Assembly (NCBI GenBank): GCA_018806915.1
Contig: JAGKQI010000098.1
Coordinates: 1,736,001 to 1,800,000 of the forward strand
Origin: Phytophthora colocasiae
Taxonomy: Eukaryota; Oomycota; Peronosporomycetes; Peronosporales; Peronosporaceae
Length of the DNA: 64,000 nt
Direction: 5' to 3'
Shown: positions 41,081 to 51,997 of the stretch, in pieces
How the letters are laid out: each line of letters starts with the position of its first letter
How positions within the stretch are numbered: position 1 is the stretch's first letter
Position numbers and translations under genes: made by a program
Notes under the pieces: model-generated
Databases searched by the model: none
What the model was told of the DNA's origin: nothing
Seen by the model: only the letters and a program-made list of their open reading frames with translations

Positions 41081-42279
41081 CGGCTTATGGGAGAAACTCG
41101 GAAATACTGCACGATGATACTTTTGATCTGGGATAACCTTCGAGATGGGGAGTCAAGATTGCCTTCTCTGTTGCTCCACCATGTTTACTTCTGTACATGA
41201 AGCATCAGCACTGCAGCGGTCTACGCGATCCCCACATGCATTCATGTGCAACCACACCAAGGAGCGACGATCTTAAAGACTTCGCGAACTCGAGTCTTAC
41301 TAGCCCAGCGCTTTCATATGAAACTTCAAGACTGGAATTCCACCATTTGATGCCGTGACGTTTTCTCCAATTCAATGGAGCTCCATCAAGTTGCCCTCAA
41401 CCGTCAAGCCTTCAACGCCTTGTTTTTATTCATGCATTGTAGGTAAGAAAGAGCCGGTTCTGGAACTGTACATGTCATTTGTGACTGGCCAAGGATTTCA
41501 TCTTATGACCGTAGCTCGGTACAATACTGTACTTACCGTAAGGGATACGACAGTAAAAAATACTGCGCACTGTACGACATCCAGACGATACTTAGCTTAG
41601 AAGGAGAGAAAGAGTTATATAAAAGATCATCTTGTTCTTCTTCTTTTATGTGACCGGTATTGTGGAAACCGGTCAAAATGTCATCTGGTTAATCCGGCGA
41701 TTGTACGTATTTCACAAAGAGAGTCGACGTATGTAAAAATGAGTTGAGATCAGTACTAGTAGTACTGTACATGTTTCATTAACCTTTCTCTAATTAAGGT
41801 TGGCCGTATACATGTAAGAGCCGGATTAGACATTCTGGTAGTACCGGTACAGTATATACCGGTACTACATGTACACTACGCGACGTGGTCGTGCTTTGCA
41901 TGTTTGCGACTGCCGAATGGGCAGTCGTAACGTAAAAATGAGTTGACTGTAAGCTTTCTCTAATTAAGGTAGGCCGGGTAGTACCAGTACAGTAAATACC
42001 GGTACCACATGTACACTACAGTAATGCGTGAAGTTTACGCGACGTGGTCGTTGCTGTTTTGCTTTGCGACTGCAGAATGGCAGTCGTACACGGCAGAATG
42101 CTACAGCCACATAAAAAGGGAGCATGTGATATAGAATTGTGTATACATATTGTTATCAACCAATCAAATCGCCCGTCGCAGCGTTCAATCGCTAAAATAA
42201 AACTCCACCAGCCACTCGATAAAACGGAGGTATCCAAGCCACTCGATAAAACGGAGGTCTCCACCAGCCACTCGATAAA
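41081..42279. other. Repeat-rich intergenic region without a gene
   Basis: No convincing gene. The part from 41730 to 42080 is built of duplicated pieces (see separate entry). The rest, 41081-41730, shows only short unsupported ORFs. Confidence 0.5.
41730..42080 (+). repeat. Imperfect direct duplication with internal palindromes
   Basis: The segment CTTTCTCTAATTAAGGT then T/A then GGCCG occurs near 41781 and 41953. It is followed in both copies by an element with GGTAC/GTACC symmetry (ACCGGTACAGTATATACCGG in copy 1), then ACATGTACACTAC and GCGACGTGGTCG. GTAAAAATGAGTTGA occurs near 41735 and 41932. The copies are about 130-170 bp apart and partly diverged. Confidence 0.65.
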
Positions 42280-42285
42280 ATGGAG
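42211..42285 (+). repeat. Short tandem repeat, three units
   Basis: GCCACTCGATAAAACGGAGG recurs at 42211, 42238 and 42267 (the last with T for C), with spacers of 7-9 bp. The third copy overlaps the ATG (42280) of a short frame encoding MEAADELSSQPPPPATV, possibly the N-terminus of a transposase fragment. Confidence 0.7.
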
Positions 42286-42474
42286 GCAGCGGACGAGTTG
42301 TCCTCGCAGCCCCCACCACCCGCGACAGTATTGCAGGAGGCAGAGGAGGTTGCCATCACAGGCCTCCTTGACGAGGTGTATGCGCCAGCCAAACGACGCC
42401 GCACGCACTACACAATAAAAGAAAAACTACGTGTCCTTTTAGCGATAGAGCCAACGGATGATCTTTTCGTTTAA

Positions 42475-43930
42475 AGGCAGCGAGAAGACGCTGTCACAAG
42501 CGCCAGTTGCCCCGAAATTATCCTCTTTCGGGGTGAACTTATGCACGCCGTGAGTCCCAGTCACTGACGGTCACTTTGATGATCGCGAGGAGCACCGGGG
42601 GTGGCTGGACAGCTACGCAGAGGGAAAGAAGGACGAGTAAACTGCTTATAATTTTTTACAGCGGTTGCTCCGACGGCACTAGTTTTACACTAACTACAGC
42701 ATTTAGTGTTAGTGGATGAATAGTGTTAGTTTTTATATAGTGTTATTAACACTAATTTGTGTGGGCTACAGGCAGGAAAACTAACACTATTGCACCTGCG
42801 GAAAGCGGCCGTCAGACTTCTGTCAATATGCAGCTCAAACGCCAACATTCTCCGAGCAGACCTCCGCGGCAACCTTTGGATCTATCACGGCACTTCAATT
42901 ATCCTGCCGACCAAGCACGCATCCGTCGATAGCAAATTGCACCACCTACCGTTTCTACTCCGCAAGTGTATCTTGAGGATCAACGTTTTGTCTGATAAAA
43001 TTCGTGAACGCAAAATAGTAGGCGCGATGCGAGACTTCTACAGTGCGCGCCAAATCGATAGGACCCCCCCTGAAAATGCCCATAACTCAGTCAGTTTTTA
43101 TCATTTTAAGTTGCGGTTTTGACAGTAGATCCATAACACTTCAGGAAAACCTACGGGCGTTTGTCCAACACGTTTTGCACAAAGCAAGAGCGATATTCGG
43201 TTATTATTGGATGATTGTTGTGGTCTTGCTACCGTAAATGGCAAGTGGAGAATTGATCAGCTAAATGAAGAGCTTCAAAATGATATGACTGCAGATTTGT
43301 ATGGGGATCATGTTCTAAACCTCTGTAGAGTGAAGGTGAGTGCATGTATCATGACTCTAAATTACACAGAACATTGATAATAGATAAGTGCATATTTGGT
43401 GGAGATCATATATGCTTTAGAGAGTTCTTATGCAAGGAATCGACATTATTATTTTGTCTCTAACATTTGAACGCATTTTGACTATGATTTGCTAAAAAAC
43501 AGCCACTAAATGACTGACTGTTAAAGTGCCAGCAATTACTTTGTAACTCTCTGCCAATGGTTATGGCCTTCTCTACCAAATATGCACTTATCTATTATCA
43601 ATGTTCTGTGTAATTCAGAGTCATGATACATGCACTCACCTTCACTCTACCAAAATCGTTTAGAACATGTCCCCATACAAATCCCCAGTCATATCATTTT
43701 GAGCGGGTTTTATTTAGTAAGCGGCCGTAGCCTTCTGTCAATCTGTGTAAACGCCAACACTGTAGACCTCCGCGGCACTGGATCTATCCGGCACTTCAAA
43801 TTCAGGACAGCCCTCCCTCCGAAGCAAATTGCACCAAAGTCAGTTCGCGTTACAGGTATCTTGAGGATCAACGTTTTGTCTGATAAAATTCGTGAACGCA
43901 AAATAGTAGGCGCGATGCGAGACTTCTACA
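42475..43930. mobile_element. Foldback/duplicated repeat region that truncates PLD copy 4
   Basis: Two features stand out. First, a segment of about 200 bp near 42824-43041 is repeated in direct orientation near 43722-43929; its last 70 bp (42972-43041 and 43860-43929) are identical on reading. Second, between them lies an inverted repeat with arms of about 126 bp (43275-43400 and 43575-43702) and a 174-bp loop. Direct repeats around a foldback suggest an unclassified element. The right copy sits where PLD copy 4 loses its C-terminus. Coding capacity is not evident. Confidence 0.6.
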
Positions 43931-43934
43931 AATC

Positions 43935-45552
43935 TTCTTCTGTAAATGCTGAAGAATGGCTGAGCCGCTGAACGCAGCTGCTTCAAACGCATTGAAAGCC
44001 TCCGCAAGTGTCATAGCGTCCAAGTCCTCATAACTTCTACTCGTCAATTCCTTGAATTTCCGAACTCGAAAGTCGCGAGCAAGTTTGTTCACTGTAACGC
44101 CATCAGGGGACTCAATGGTGTCTTCATCCACTATATTAGCGACCATTTCCGAATCGGATGTCATCCCTCGTCGATTCCAATTCGCAGAGCCCACAGATAA
44201 ATACACGTCGTCAATAACCACAGCCTTACTGTGGACGTAAATGTTCAGCTTCTTCTTGATCGTGTAGATGTTGAACTTGTTCGGATAAGCTTTCAGAATT
44301 GGAGAAACCATGTCGTACAGATAGCGACCGTACCCAGTAGCCTGGTACTTGAATTCCAGCACGTTCACAACGACAACAAGGCGCATGATTCTGGGCATGA
44401 CCTCCATCAGAGCCTCGAGTAATTCCGGTACCAGGATGAAATATTGGTCTTCGATGTACAGTAGATGTAGTTCCTCGCGTTCTTGATAGCCTTGAGACGA
44501 GCCTGGAACAGCGAGTTTTCACCCTTCGGAGCAAATTCCTTGTAGTGTTTGTACTTGCAGCTAAAAGTTCTGACGATCTGGATGCTTTGCTTTCCCAGTC
44601 TCGCACTCGTATTGCTACTAACGTAATCTAGCGGTGGTAGACTCTTGTACGGTGGGTTTTCGTAAGAAAGTAGGTCGTCATCGAGCCCTTGACACGGCAA
44701 ATAGGCAGAATTCCATCGAGCTAGGAAGTTATTGGCCACATCTTTAGCAGCAGGACCATGAATTCTCACGTGAGCATCGATCCAGCCTTTGCGTTCATAC
44801 GTGATCCCTGCTGCGTCGCGTATTGCAGAGTTGTTATGATAAATCGTATCCCATCGGTCGTTGGTGAAGTCAAGACCGCCGACGTACGCAACAGGTTGGT
44901 CCTTGGAGCTATTAACTGCAAATACCAGAGACTTCTGGTGATGTGACGAGGTCATAGTACGAACTCGATCGTCGAAGATGTAGACCGCTTCAGCACCATT
45001 CACCTCGGACGCTGGGATCTTGTTAATGTCGTCTCGAGCTTCGATGTTGATCTTTCGGTGAAGAATGTTGGTCCAGCCCATAATGTGAAAGCTTCCGCCT
45101 CGTTCGACAACCCCCGCCACCATCTCGTGGACGCCAGTGGTTGAACCGGTCGGGTCGACGTCAGGTTTTAGCGGGACAAGACTCACTTCCCACGCTGAAA
45201 GCAGCACCCGGTCACCTTCTTTTGTTGCGAGAAAATCGTCATAAGTCGCGTCGAAGAACTCGTTCGGGACGGTGAGAGACGTCACATTGTTGCCAGTGGT
45301 GTAGACGGCCAGATCAGAGCGAGGAACACCGCCGCGAGACTCTGTGATGGCGTCTTCAGTTAGGAACCAGTCGGTAGCGTCAAGCAGAGGCTGTCGAACG
45401 GGGGCATTGGGACTGTCGGCTGATGTGTTTTGAGAGACATTGGGGCTTAAGGAACCGTCGTCGGCAAACAAAGACGAGAAGGAGAAGGCCAACACCGGAG
45501 TGGAGGTGAACAGGAGCGTTAACGCTGAGAAAACGAAGTTGCGGGCGGGCAT
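43935..45552 (-). pseudogene. Secreted PLD-like protein, copy 4 (frameshift and lost C-terminus)
   Basis: From ATG 45552 (MPARNFVFSALTLLFTSTPV, signal peptide) the PLD frame runs 381 codons and includes SSHHQKSLVFA and GGLDFTNDRWD. It breaks near 44460, where NARNYIY should continue with IEDQYF. About five extra bases (TGTAC) are inserted there. The frame resumes and has HSKAVVIDDVYLSVGSANWN (second motif intact). The last conserved segment seen in copies 2 and 3 (the end with RKVSDPQDTC) is missing; from about 43930 the sequence belongs to the adjacent repeat element. Confidence 0.82.
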
Positions 45553-45606
45553 CTAGGAAATCCCTCTGGCATGCCACAACTTCGTGAGGTGAGTAGAGCG
45601 TTCACT

Positions 45607-45665
45607 GTACTTACTGTACCGTAGTATCGGTGTCATTGACACCGATACTACGGTACAGTAAGTAC
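45607..45665. repeat. 59-bp near-perfect palindrome
   Basis: Arms of 29 bp (left begins GTACTTACTGTACCGTAG) are separated by a single base. A second palindrome (GACACTTGACA/TGTCAAGTGTC around one C) follows at 45669-45691. The inner part, GACACCGATACTACGGTA, recurs near 47417-47435 beyond the neighbouring element, so the two sides share a repeat. Confidence 0.85.
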
Positions 45666-46037
45666 ATTGACACTTGACACTGTCAAGTGTCACCCCCCTC
45701 GGGTCGCCAAATCAAATGATAAGGAAAAGTGCAAGGTGCTGGTTATGGATGGGACAACGATTGCGCTACTAATGCTGACTCTAATCTTTGTGAATGTGTC
45801 TATCAACGACGTCGTCGTCCCAGGAAACTTCTCCTGCGCTGTCATCTAGCCACGACAAAGCTTGTAAGGCATTAGCCAGCTCTTCGTCGATTTTGTCTGC
45901 CCCTACATCTTCGTTTGAAAAGTCCGTGCGCTCGTCGAACACGTCGGTAGCGTTTTAGTTGCGCAGTCTTAGTTTTAGCAGCCATTTCCAAAATGTCAAC
46001 CTTCTTTGACTTCCAGCGTCTAATAACACGTGTTTTA

Positions 46038-47063
46038 GGGCCTGTTCTGCAGATCAGCCTTATCAATAAGGCTGATGGCAAAATAATCACAAGCAGAACC
46101 GTTTGGCTGATTTTTGCATAATCTGTTTCTGCTGCAGAACACGTCTAGCGGACGATCAGCTGTAATCTAAAGCGCACTGCCAGGTGTTATAGTGCGCATC
46201 ACATAAAATCAAAGCAGTATATTCAATTATGAAGTTGGCTACCAGACAACAAAAGCGTGAAGTATCCTTGTATACTTGAGCTGGCGAACGAGAGCAGCTA
46301 ACGAATGTTTTTTTGTCGTTGTTAACAGGAAAATATTATCTAGGTGATGCTGGATATGCTCTAAACAGCTACACGTTGACTCCGTACCGCGGCACTCGAT
46401 ATCATCTGAAAGAGTTCGGCGAAGGAACACTGAGACCACAAAACAAAGAAGAGCTATTCAACTTGCGCCATTCATCACTCCGAAATGTCATTGAGAGGAC
46501 GTACGGCTTGATAAAAAACAAGTTTCCTATCTTGTCGAGGATGACATCATACTCTATGGACGAACAAGTGGGTCTCGTCCAAGCAGCATTCGTCATCCAC
46601 AACTTCATTCGCATGCATCGGGACGGTTATGCAGATTCGGAGCTGCCAAGCGAAGACTACATTGACAACCTTCCTGCATCTACAACCATACCAGCAGCCA
46701 GCAATCATGAGCCTGATAGTGAGACGATGGCGACCTATCGAGACAAAATCGCGGAAGACATGTGGCGAGACTACTTGATGGAGTTGGCGGAGCGCCACGG
46801 TGAGGTAGTTATCTAGCTAGGTCCAAAACCATTCCCCATCAATGACCCATCAATGAATTTGCTTTTAAAGGTGACCACTGACAACCAGTTTGGCTGATCA
46901 TCTATACGCCGGAATTCGGGCTGGTGAGATAATCCAAATGAGGGCATGTATTTAGATGTCTGGTGCATGCAGAACACGACAGATTATCGGAAAATCAGCC
47001 AAACCAATAATACCATCTGAAAGAGGCCCGATCAGCCATAATACGTGTCTGCAGAACAGGCCC
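46038..47063 (+). mobile_element. Harbinger-type element, internally deleted (1.0 kb)
   Basis: Inverted ends GGGCCTGTTCTGCAGA (46038) and TCTGCAGAACAGGCCC (47063) are flanked by a TTA duplication (46035-46037 and 47064-47066), as PIF/Harbinger elements make. It carries the 3' part of a transposase and is inserted in the HTH gene fragment described above. Confidence 0.88.
46328..46816 (+). pseudogene. Harbinger transposase, C-terminal part
   Basis: The open frame reaching 46816 has YYLGDAGYALNSYTLTPYRG, including the second catalytic Asp, and then LFNLRHSSLRNVIERTYGLI, holding the catalytic Glu. The end is FVIHNFIRMHRDGY and an acidic tail. The N-terminal half with the DNA-binding and first Asp regions is missing, so it is non-functional. 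It differs clearly from the complete DDE gene at 30136-31503. Confidence 0.82.
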
Positions 47064-47639
47064 TTAGACTGATATGTCGTGCTAGCTGGGTCGATTCCAG
47101 GCCACAACGTCCGAATCACGACCCGCATTTCTCGGGTTTCGTACAGACGGAGTGCAGCAGCCTTGAAAGCGAAAGTCTCCGACGTCAGCTTGAGCTGCGT
47201 AGGTTTCCGGCCTCCGCCTCGCCACGACACCCGCATTCGAGTCCTTGTTCGCCGGCTTCTTCTCTATTCTGCGGTTGTTCTGGTTATGCTGCACTGGCTT
47301 CAAGGAACTCGGGGCTGACACTTAACAAAACGGTGCAAATCCTACTTGTCCAACCCCCAATACACAGCTTTCATTGGTCAATATAGGGGGGTGACACTTG
47401 ACAAATGCGGACACTTGACACCGATACTACGGTATACCGGTACCTACTCCCACACCAGCATCGTAAGCAACGATGTCAAGATAAAACTGGGATGTGATGC
47501 CTGGTCGGAGTCCGACTCGGACGTGCTGCACACCCAGATTGTACTCTCGAAAGAAAAGAAGAGAACACTGACTGTTCTCTTCTTTTCAATGGGCGTCCTA
47601 GTGTCGTTTTCTCCTCTCTGTGAAGCAAATGTCTTGTGG

Positions 47640-48900
47640 ATGGATCTGCTACTTTTCGAAGAATTTCGGTGATGGCGATGTAGTAAGCGTGATACTTGAT
47701 CTCCAGATGCTGCAGTACAGTCCTGCACCTCCAATTCGGCAGAGTGGGACATATCAAGATGCAAGGCTTATTACATGTGTTCAGGCACCCGACTCAACAC
47801 AAAATGTACTGATTTGGTTAATTAGCTAAGGATGAAGCGAACATCCGCTCGAATGGTGAACGTCGACCACCACAATAAAACCTCATAAATCAGTTCATTG
47901 CGTCCTACCCGCCCATCACCGTCCATCACCCTTGGTCTGGACCGCCATTAGTTCGTACAGGTTATAATGTGACATAGGTGCCGAATTGGAGGTGCAGGAC
48001 TGTATACATGTACTCGCTTTATCGGAAGCCGCCTCAAATGTCACAGCGTCCAACTTGTAAAACTGCAGCCCTGTTGTTGCTTCCGATGGAAATATAGAAG
48101 TGATATGTATTAAGCAGTTCCTCAACTTTCACTAGCTGCTCTTGTTTCCTATGTATGTCCTTGAAGAGCACACGACCTGCAAAGCAACCGTCCATGCTAA
48201 CAACCTTTGTCTAACTGTCCGTGTTCCTTGCATGTGCTTTAACCGTCTGTACTTACCGCAGCAGTCGCGTCGTAGTGCTGTTGATGAGCCAAATCTCAAC
48301 AACGGCAGTACGGTGTTGCTTCAGCAACAACAAGCCCTGTCATTTCCTGAAATTTGCGAATACGAAACTCTCGAGCCATCTTGTTCACGATAACCCCCTC
48401 CGTAGCTTTCATTGTATCTCCATCGACAATACTCGCAGCGATCTCCAATTCGGACGTCATACTACGGTGATTCCAGTTGGCCAAGCCCATCGACAGATAC
48501 ACGTCATCTAACGTAAATATCTCGCTCTGTCTTGGTCGTGTACAGGTTGAATTTATTCGGAAAAGCCTTCAGCATCATCTCGTAGCGGTATTAGTGTACC
48601 CTCCAGTGCTAAACACCTCCGTCTGTGGGTTTGTGACGACAATCAGTCGCTGGATCCTTGGCAAAGCTTGCATCCTGTAGCTCCGGAACAAGAATAAAGT
48701 ACTGGTCCACGATGTAAATGGCATTTTTGATGGCCTTAAAATATGCTCTAAATAACGAGTTTTCACCGTGAGGAGCGAATTCGTAGTGCTCGTACTCACA
48801 ACTGGAAGTTCGCAGGATTTGGACGCTTTGATTGCCGAGTTTGGCCGAGATTTTGCTGCTGGAATAGTCCAGAGGAGGCACGTGATCGTAGGGTGGATTC
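47640..48900 (-). pseudogene. PLD-like copy 5, decayed and cut by piggyBac insertion
   Basis: Pieces in PLD order lie on the minus strand. From 48890 down there is DHVPPLDYSSSKISAKLGNQ; then VDQYFILVPELQD and RIQRLIVVTNPQTEVF; near 48490 MGLANWNHRSMTSELE (the HKD2 tail) and FRIRKFQEMTGL. Near 48060, TGLQFYKLDAVTFEAA follows, and near 47700 LEIKYHAYYIAITEILRKVADP. Frameshifts and small deletions separate them, and the HSK core of the second motif is lost. The upstream half is missing; the TTAA of the piggyBac element falls in its coding region at 48901. Confidence 0.8.
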
Positions 48901-49251
48901 TTAACCCCCCGGATCCCAAGAATGAGACCCCAGAACGGCCTAATTTATGCCGTATCTTACGGCTTAGTGTTAGACTACAAAATTGTAAGGAGCAAAGACA
49001 GCCTTAGCAAACGAAGTATTAGTTGTCAACAGGTCTGCTGAGCAATGTCGTCACTTATACACCTTACTGTCAACAGCCCTGAGCTCTATGTCGTAACTTG
49101 CCCCGAATACGTGCAGAGTCAAAAAAGAAAGTCCAAAGGTTGGCCTGTCATTTGCAAACAGGAAGGATAAAACGCACATATCTTCAAGGTACGGTGTATT
49201 ACAATCTCTGATCGCGGTGGACTCATCAATTATTGACTAGCATTTCTTACT

Positions 49252-51488
49252 CTACTCTGCCTCATCATCAGCTTCTTCAGCCTGAAGCCGGAGTTCCCGG
49301 CGTGTCATTTTACGCCTTCCTGCTTCTTGGCCCGGGCGTCTCAGCACAATTCGCTTCCCTAAGGTCGCTGGAATAGCATCTCCAGCGTCGAAGTCGTCAT
49401 GCCATATCTCAAAGCAGGTTTTGGCCACGCCCTTGTACTCCCTCCGTATTTTGTTGCATAACCAGCATTTAGCATCATCCACAGAGCACCGCTCGCACAA
49501 GAAAGTCGTCGCGTATGACTTCTTCTTCCTGTCGGTCCGAAGCAGAGCACAAACTTTGCAACAGCGCTGGCGGCGCTTTTGGACGTTGGAAACGGTAACC
49601 CAGTCTTCCGACTGCTCTAACACATGCGTAAGTCGGACCGGAGCACGCTTGCGCTTGGAGGTGGTGGGTGGAGGTGTTGCCACTACACCCGAAAAGTCTT
49701 CAGCCTTCAATTGGAGGAGCTGGTTCTGAAGCACCCCAAACCATTTCCGACGGCCCATAGGTGTAGTACCAGCGATTTTTGCTGCTTCTGTGTGAGAGAT
49801 ATAGGAGTTCACGAGGACCAGGTCGACAAAGCCTAGAAACAGCCCTTTGTAGTACTTCTTGAATCTTGTAGAAGTCTGCAGAGAATAGGCCTGGAGGCGG
49901 AGTTGGTCATGAACATCAACTCCTCCCATCCAGCCTTTGTAGTCATTGACTGCGGTGGGGCACGGCACGGAAACGGCACCAACTTGTTTCACCTTCCTTT
50001 GAATAGACGAAGCGGTCATCACAGCCCCGGTGCAAAGGTAATGGACCGGTTTGCGGTCCCACCAATGGAACGCAACCATTGATGGGATCGCGACAGAACG
50101 GGAAAAGGTAAATGTTCCGCGAGGAATATTGGCAGGCCGTGTTGCACTCTTCACCTTCAGGTTCTTGTCCAGTCCCAAACGGTTCACCATTACTGTACCC
50201 ACCACGTAGATGTTCATTTTGAGAAGCTCGACGGCGAGGAGAATGGAAGAGTAGTACCGGTCTACTACAACTGCATGCCAGCGATGACGCTCGTTCTGAG
50301 CAAGAACGATTCTCAGGTTTCGAACAACCGCCGCTGCTCCTGTCTTGTGGTCAAATGTGGAGCTGCCATCTTCCTCGGTGTTGCGCTTGCCGGCGTACAT
50401 CTCAAACCTGGTAAGTTACGCCATAAAATGCCAGTCAGCAGCTAGATGGGGTAAGTTACGACATAAATAAACGTACCTATGACAATATGCGGTACGTGAG
50501 TCACATGTCATGAACATCTTCGTCCCATAGCGGTGCGGTTTATCTGGCATAAACATTCTTGTGGTGTTCCGCTTAGACGTTGCAGGAAGAACGCCTTCAT
50601 CAAACGAAAAAGACGCCTGGTAACGACCAGCCCTCAAGGAAGCGTTGCTGCACCTTAGTGATGACCGGTCGGAGCTTCCAGAGCTTGTCCCGGTTCCTCT
50701 CACTCTGATTGTCTACGAAATGTAGATCCCGCAGGATATCTTGGCATCTGTTGCGTCCCATGAAGTGGCCGAAGCTTCCGGCTGGAACCGCTCCATCCGC
50801 CACCATTGACCAGTGCGACCGAAAGTTCTTCTGCGGGCACAACATCCGGGCGACAAGTAGGCCAATTACATGCAGGATTTCGTGTGTTTGGTATGGTGTC
50901 TTCGCCTTCAACCGTCGCTGAATGTTCTTGAGAGTCTCCTGCCGACGGTCCCCTTGTTTTGCTTGCCGTCTCTGAATTTCTCCAGCTCGCCGGTCAACTT
51001 GCTGTAGGGCGTACACGTTCGACTCGTAGTTGATCATCACCCACATGGATTTGGGCATGAAATAGAAGAACGTCAAAAGCGGTGAGTGGCACAGTCTGCG
51101 CAGCTCGCTGACGGGCTGTGCTTGCTCCATGTTGAGTCCTGGATAAGCGTCCACATCCGTCTCGTAAGAAGACGACACAGGCGTCCACTCTGTGCCACGC
51201 AGCGCGTCCTGACGCTGTTGTACGCTGCGTCTGTCCAGAGCGTCCATCTGAAGAGAGGAGATATACGCCTCATCCATATCCGCAGCGTCGCCGTCAGAAA
51301 TGACATCGTCACTGTCATCATCTTGCCGAGCGTTATCGGTACCTTCTTCCGAATCCTGGTAGGCTACGCCGTCGCTCTCACTTGAGCTGAAACTCTCGTA
51401 CAGGCTGGGGTTTTCATCGTCCGGTACAAAGTTGATGTCCTTTTCAGCTTTCAGTGGGTGGCATCGACGTGGACGTCTTGATTCTCCA
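49252..51488 (-). pseudogene. piggyBac transposase, main part (split, frameshifted)
   Basis: Minus strand from 51488. An acidic, serine-rich region (SFSSSESDG...) leads to a DDE_Tnp_1_7 domain: SPLLTFFYFMPKSMWVMIN, LHVIGLLVARMLCPQKNFRSHW, and after a one-base frameshift near 50612, ASFSFDEGVLPATSKRNTTR. A 69-bp intron (50476-50408) with GTACGT and CCAG borders joins CHR to FEMYAGKRN. The core continues with VVVDRYYSSILLAVELL and DYKGWMGGVDVHDQL, carrying catalytic aspartates. The tail is a cysteine-rich domain (CCKVCALL, CERCSVDDAKCWLCNK) typical of piggyBac end-binding. The frameshift alone should inactivate it. Confidence 0.87.
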
Positions 51489-51948
51489 TGTAACGGGGTT
51501 ACACGTACAAGTGGTTGTACCACTTGTAACTCTAACAGTTAGGATAACTGTTAGAGGTTGGAAATGGGCCTCAGACCTTGGTGTGCTGTACACATCAATG
51601 GATACATGGGCGAACCACATTATTGGATGGTTCGTGTGCATTTGTGCATATTATTGGTAGAAAGTAACGGATTTCTACCAATCACTGAGCAGAGTTTCTG
51701 CCAACCACACGTTGGCAGACCCTTTAGAAATAGATAACAAACAGTTTTAGGAGGTCCATAATTGGCTTATGCCAAATTCAATAACAGTTCTCAATTTACG
51801 GTATTTTGCAGTTTAATTTAGTTATATTTGATTTAATTATACTTATTTAAATAAGTATACTTAAATTAAGTCTATTCTAATTGCACGCTTCCTCATACAC
51901 GTAAGTGCACGTGTACGCCACCTAATAGGTCTAGGTAGACCCATTACA
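51489..51948 (+). repeat. 5' LTR of gypsy element 2
   Basis: 460 bp. It contains several hairpins: TACAAGTGG/CCACTTGTA (51506-51528), CTCTAACAGTTA/TAACTGTTAGAG (51530-51556), a pair with ATTGGTAGAAA arms, and TCTGCCAAC/GTTGGCAGA. Confidence 0.93.
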
Positions 51949-51997
51949 CCTGGTAGCACTTTGTAGTCCGTCCCACGACCGACTGCTGTTCGTTCGT

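Larger units (their letters stand above)
45681..47403 (-). mobile_element. DNA transposon remnant with 18-bp TIRs, holding an HTH gene fragment
   Basis: Perfect 18-bp inverted repeats, TGTCAAGTGTCACCCCCC (45681-45698) and its complement (47386-47403), flank a broken minus-strand gene. The N-terminal part (from about 47236; MRVSWRGGGRKPTQLKLTSE, then AAALRLYETREMRVVIRTLW) and the continuation below 46037 (KTRVIRRWKSKKVDILEM) are separated by the Harbinger-type element. The protein looks like an HTH DNA-binding transposase N-terminus. No catalytic domain is left, and the superfamily is uncertain. Confidence 0.6.
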
